From NCBI GenBank assembly GCA_016193545.1, contig JACPSA010000087.1, forward strand, positions 1 to 6,395: DNA of 6,395 bases, read 5' to 3'. Positions within the stretch are counted from its first letter, which is position 1; every line of letters begins with the position of its first letter. The translations under genes were made by a program, and so were the position numbers. Shown here in pieces: positions 5,464 through 6,395 of the stretch. Origin of the DNA: Chloroflexota bacterium (GTDB taxonomy: Bacteria > Chloroflexota > Dehalococcoidia > Dehalococcoidales > UBA2162). The notes under the pieces were generated by a model that was given only the letters and a program-made list of their open reading frames with translations, made no database searches and was not told the DNA's origin.

Positions 5464-6395
5464 ATGAAAAGGAGAATTGTCTGGTTATTATTGAGTTGCT
5501 TGATAATATTATCCCTGGTGCTGGCATCCTGTGCACCGGCAGCGCCGGCAACACCAACAACACCGACGGCGCCCACAGTACCAACGGCACCGACCGCACC
5601 AACCTTACCAACAGCACCCACGACGCCGACAGCCCCGACAACACCTGGAACAGAGATGGTGAAGATTACATTGAAGAAAATAGATGGGACGGCGGTGGAA
5701 AAACAAGTAGAGAAACCTAGATACGGCGGAGTGTTTACAATAGCGCTAGACCGGAACGTGCAAAGTCTTGATGCTACTTTGGAACACCCTTACAATACTG
5801 AGACTCTTATGTTAACCCATGAAAGGTTCACCATCGGAGATTTCCTCAAAGGTCCCCTCGGTACTGAAGAAGTCAGCTGGTGGGGCAGCGTGGACATAGT
5901 AGAATACTATGTCGGTAAGCTAGCGGATAGTTGGGAATTTGTTGATAATGAAACCCTTGTTTTCCACATTCGTAAGGGGGTAAAATGGACACTTAACCCA
6001 GCAAGCGAAGCTAGCCGTTTAGTAAACGGAAGAGAACTCACTGCCGATGACGTCGTCTTTTCTCTTGAACGCATGTATCAGCATCCTAAAAGCTGGGCAT
6101 TGCCCAGGACACGCCCACAGGAGAGGCCGGTATCGATAACAGCCGCTGACAAATATACTGTTGTTCTAAAAAGCCAACCTGGACTTGAACAAGGAGCTTA
6201 CCTTATGGCAGAGGTGCTTCTTGGCATGTTTCAGATGACCAATCCTCCAGAAACGTACAAGAAATATGGGGACACCGTCATGCTGGACTGGAAAAATCAT
6301 GTTGGCACTGGACCTTTTATGATAACAGATTACCTTGAGGGAAGTTCGGCCACTTTTGTTAGAAACCCTAATTATTGGGGTAAGCATCCCCTCTT
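5464..6395 (+). CDS. ABC transporter family 5 solute-binding lipoprotein (oligopeptide/dipeptide type), 3' partial
   Basis: The frame is open from ATG 5464 to the window end, giving 310 complete residues; the family is usually 500-600 long, so about half is missing. The signal peptide MKRRIVWLLL and following hydrophobic stretch end in the lipobox LASC, with the lipidated Cys at residue 23. A Pro-Thr linker of repeated xPT units (about 27-62) follows. The mature domain opens with RYGGVFTIAL (86-95). The SBP_bac_5 hallmarks are a GKLADSWEF segment, FHIRKGVKW, then NGRELTADDVVFSLERM, and further on GTGPFMITDY and FVRNPNYWG near the window end. These proteins capture peptides, nickel complexes or other solutes outside the membrane for an ABC permease, whose genes would be expected downstream. 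The ligand cannot be inferred. It is preceded by a strong promoter and ribosome site, and its sequence looks more AT-rich than the oxidase genes. Confidence 0.93.
   Translation, partial: MKRRIVWLLLSCLIILSLVLASCAPAAPATPTTPTAPTVPTAPTAPTLPTAPTTPTAPTTPGTEMVKITLKKIDGTAVEKQVEKPRYGGVFTIALDRNVQSLDATLEHPYNTETLMLTHERFTIGDFLKGPLGTEEVSWWGSVDIVEYYVGKLADSWEFVDNETLVFHIRKGVKWTLNPASEASRLVNGRELTADDVVFSLERMYQHPKSWALPRTRPQERPVSITAADKYTVVLKSQPGLEQGAYLMAEVLLGMFQMTNPPETYKKYGDTVMLDWKNHVGTGPFMITDYLEGSSATFVRNPNYWGKHPL
5542..5649 (+). repeat. In-frame 9-base degenerate repeat coding for a Pro-Thr linker
   Basis: About twelve 9-base units encode the tripeptide pattern xPT, where x is Ala, Thr, Val or Leu (residues 27-62 of the solute-binding protein). 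The protein repeat is nearly exact while the third codon positions vary (CCA, CCG, CCC; ACA, ACG, ACC). This suggests an old repeat kept by selection on the protein rather than a fresh slippage expansion. It probably acts as an extended tether between lipid anchor and binding domain. Confidence 0.85.

Noticed and set aside
5385..5720. Plus-strand open frame of 111 codons covering the solute-binding protein start
   Set aside because: It is the 9-base repeat read in another frame, which gives an Asn/Thr/Asp-rich product. The ribosome site, promoter and signal peptide all support the frame starting at 5464. The minus-strand frame at 5408-5644 is a shadow of the same repeat.

Overview
The window reads as a bacterial respiratory locus, most likely from an uncultured Chloroflexota (Dehalococcoidia-like) genome. 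That placement is an inference. It rests on an A2-type haem-copper oxidase whose subunit I has a two-helix N-terminal extension, an auracyanin-like blue copper lipoprotein, and a family 5 solute-binding lipoprotein with a long Pro-Thr linker after the lipid-anchored cysteine. No rRNA, tRNA, CRISPR array, insertion sequence or phage gene is visible.

Layout. (1) Bases 2-817 (+) hold the C-terminal part of a GMC-family FAD-dependent dehydrogenase, resembling the large subunit of gluconate 2-dehydrogenase; its N-terminus lies before the window. (2) Bases 917-1219 (+) hold a 100-residue lipoprotein cytochrome c with one CXXCH site. It has no ATG, GTG or TTG start ahead of its haem site and probably begins at a CTG, so ordinary gene calling would miss it. 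(3) Bases 1220-1428 are intergenic, with a weak promoter candidate. (4) Bases 1429-4736 (+) are a tightly overlapping cytochrome c oxidase operon in the order subunit II, I, IV-like and III. (5) Bases 4740-5135 (-) hold a cupredoxin lipoprotein, convergent with subunit III and only 3 bases from it. (6) Bases 5136-5463 are the largest gene-free stretch; it is the shared upstream region of two divergent genes and contains a near-consensus sigma70-type promoter with a dyad in its spacer. (7) Bases 5464-6395 (+) hold the N-terminal 310 residues of an ABC transporter oligopeptide/dipeptide-binding lipoprotein, cut by the window end.

How the parts could work together (inference). The GMC dehydrogenase would oxidise an alcohol or sugar-type substrate and reduce the small membrane-anchored cytochrome c. 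That cytochrome, or the cupredoxin, would pass electrons to the CuA centre of subunit II, and subunit I would reduce oxygen to water while pumping protons. Subunit I keeps all haem and copper ligands, the K-channel lysine and the D-channel entry residues. It has alanine in place of the usual helix VI glutamate and carries the Tyr-Ser motif of A2-type oxidases. Subunit II ends straight after its CuA domain with no fused cytochrome c, which makes the separate cytochrome lipoprotein next door a natural electron donor. The solute-binding protein appears to be an independent transcription unit for peptide or similar solute uptake. No haem A synthase, haem O synthase or copper-insertion gene lies inside the window.
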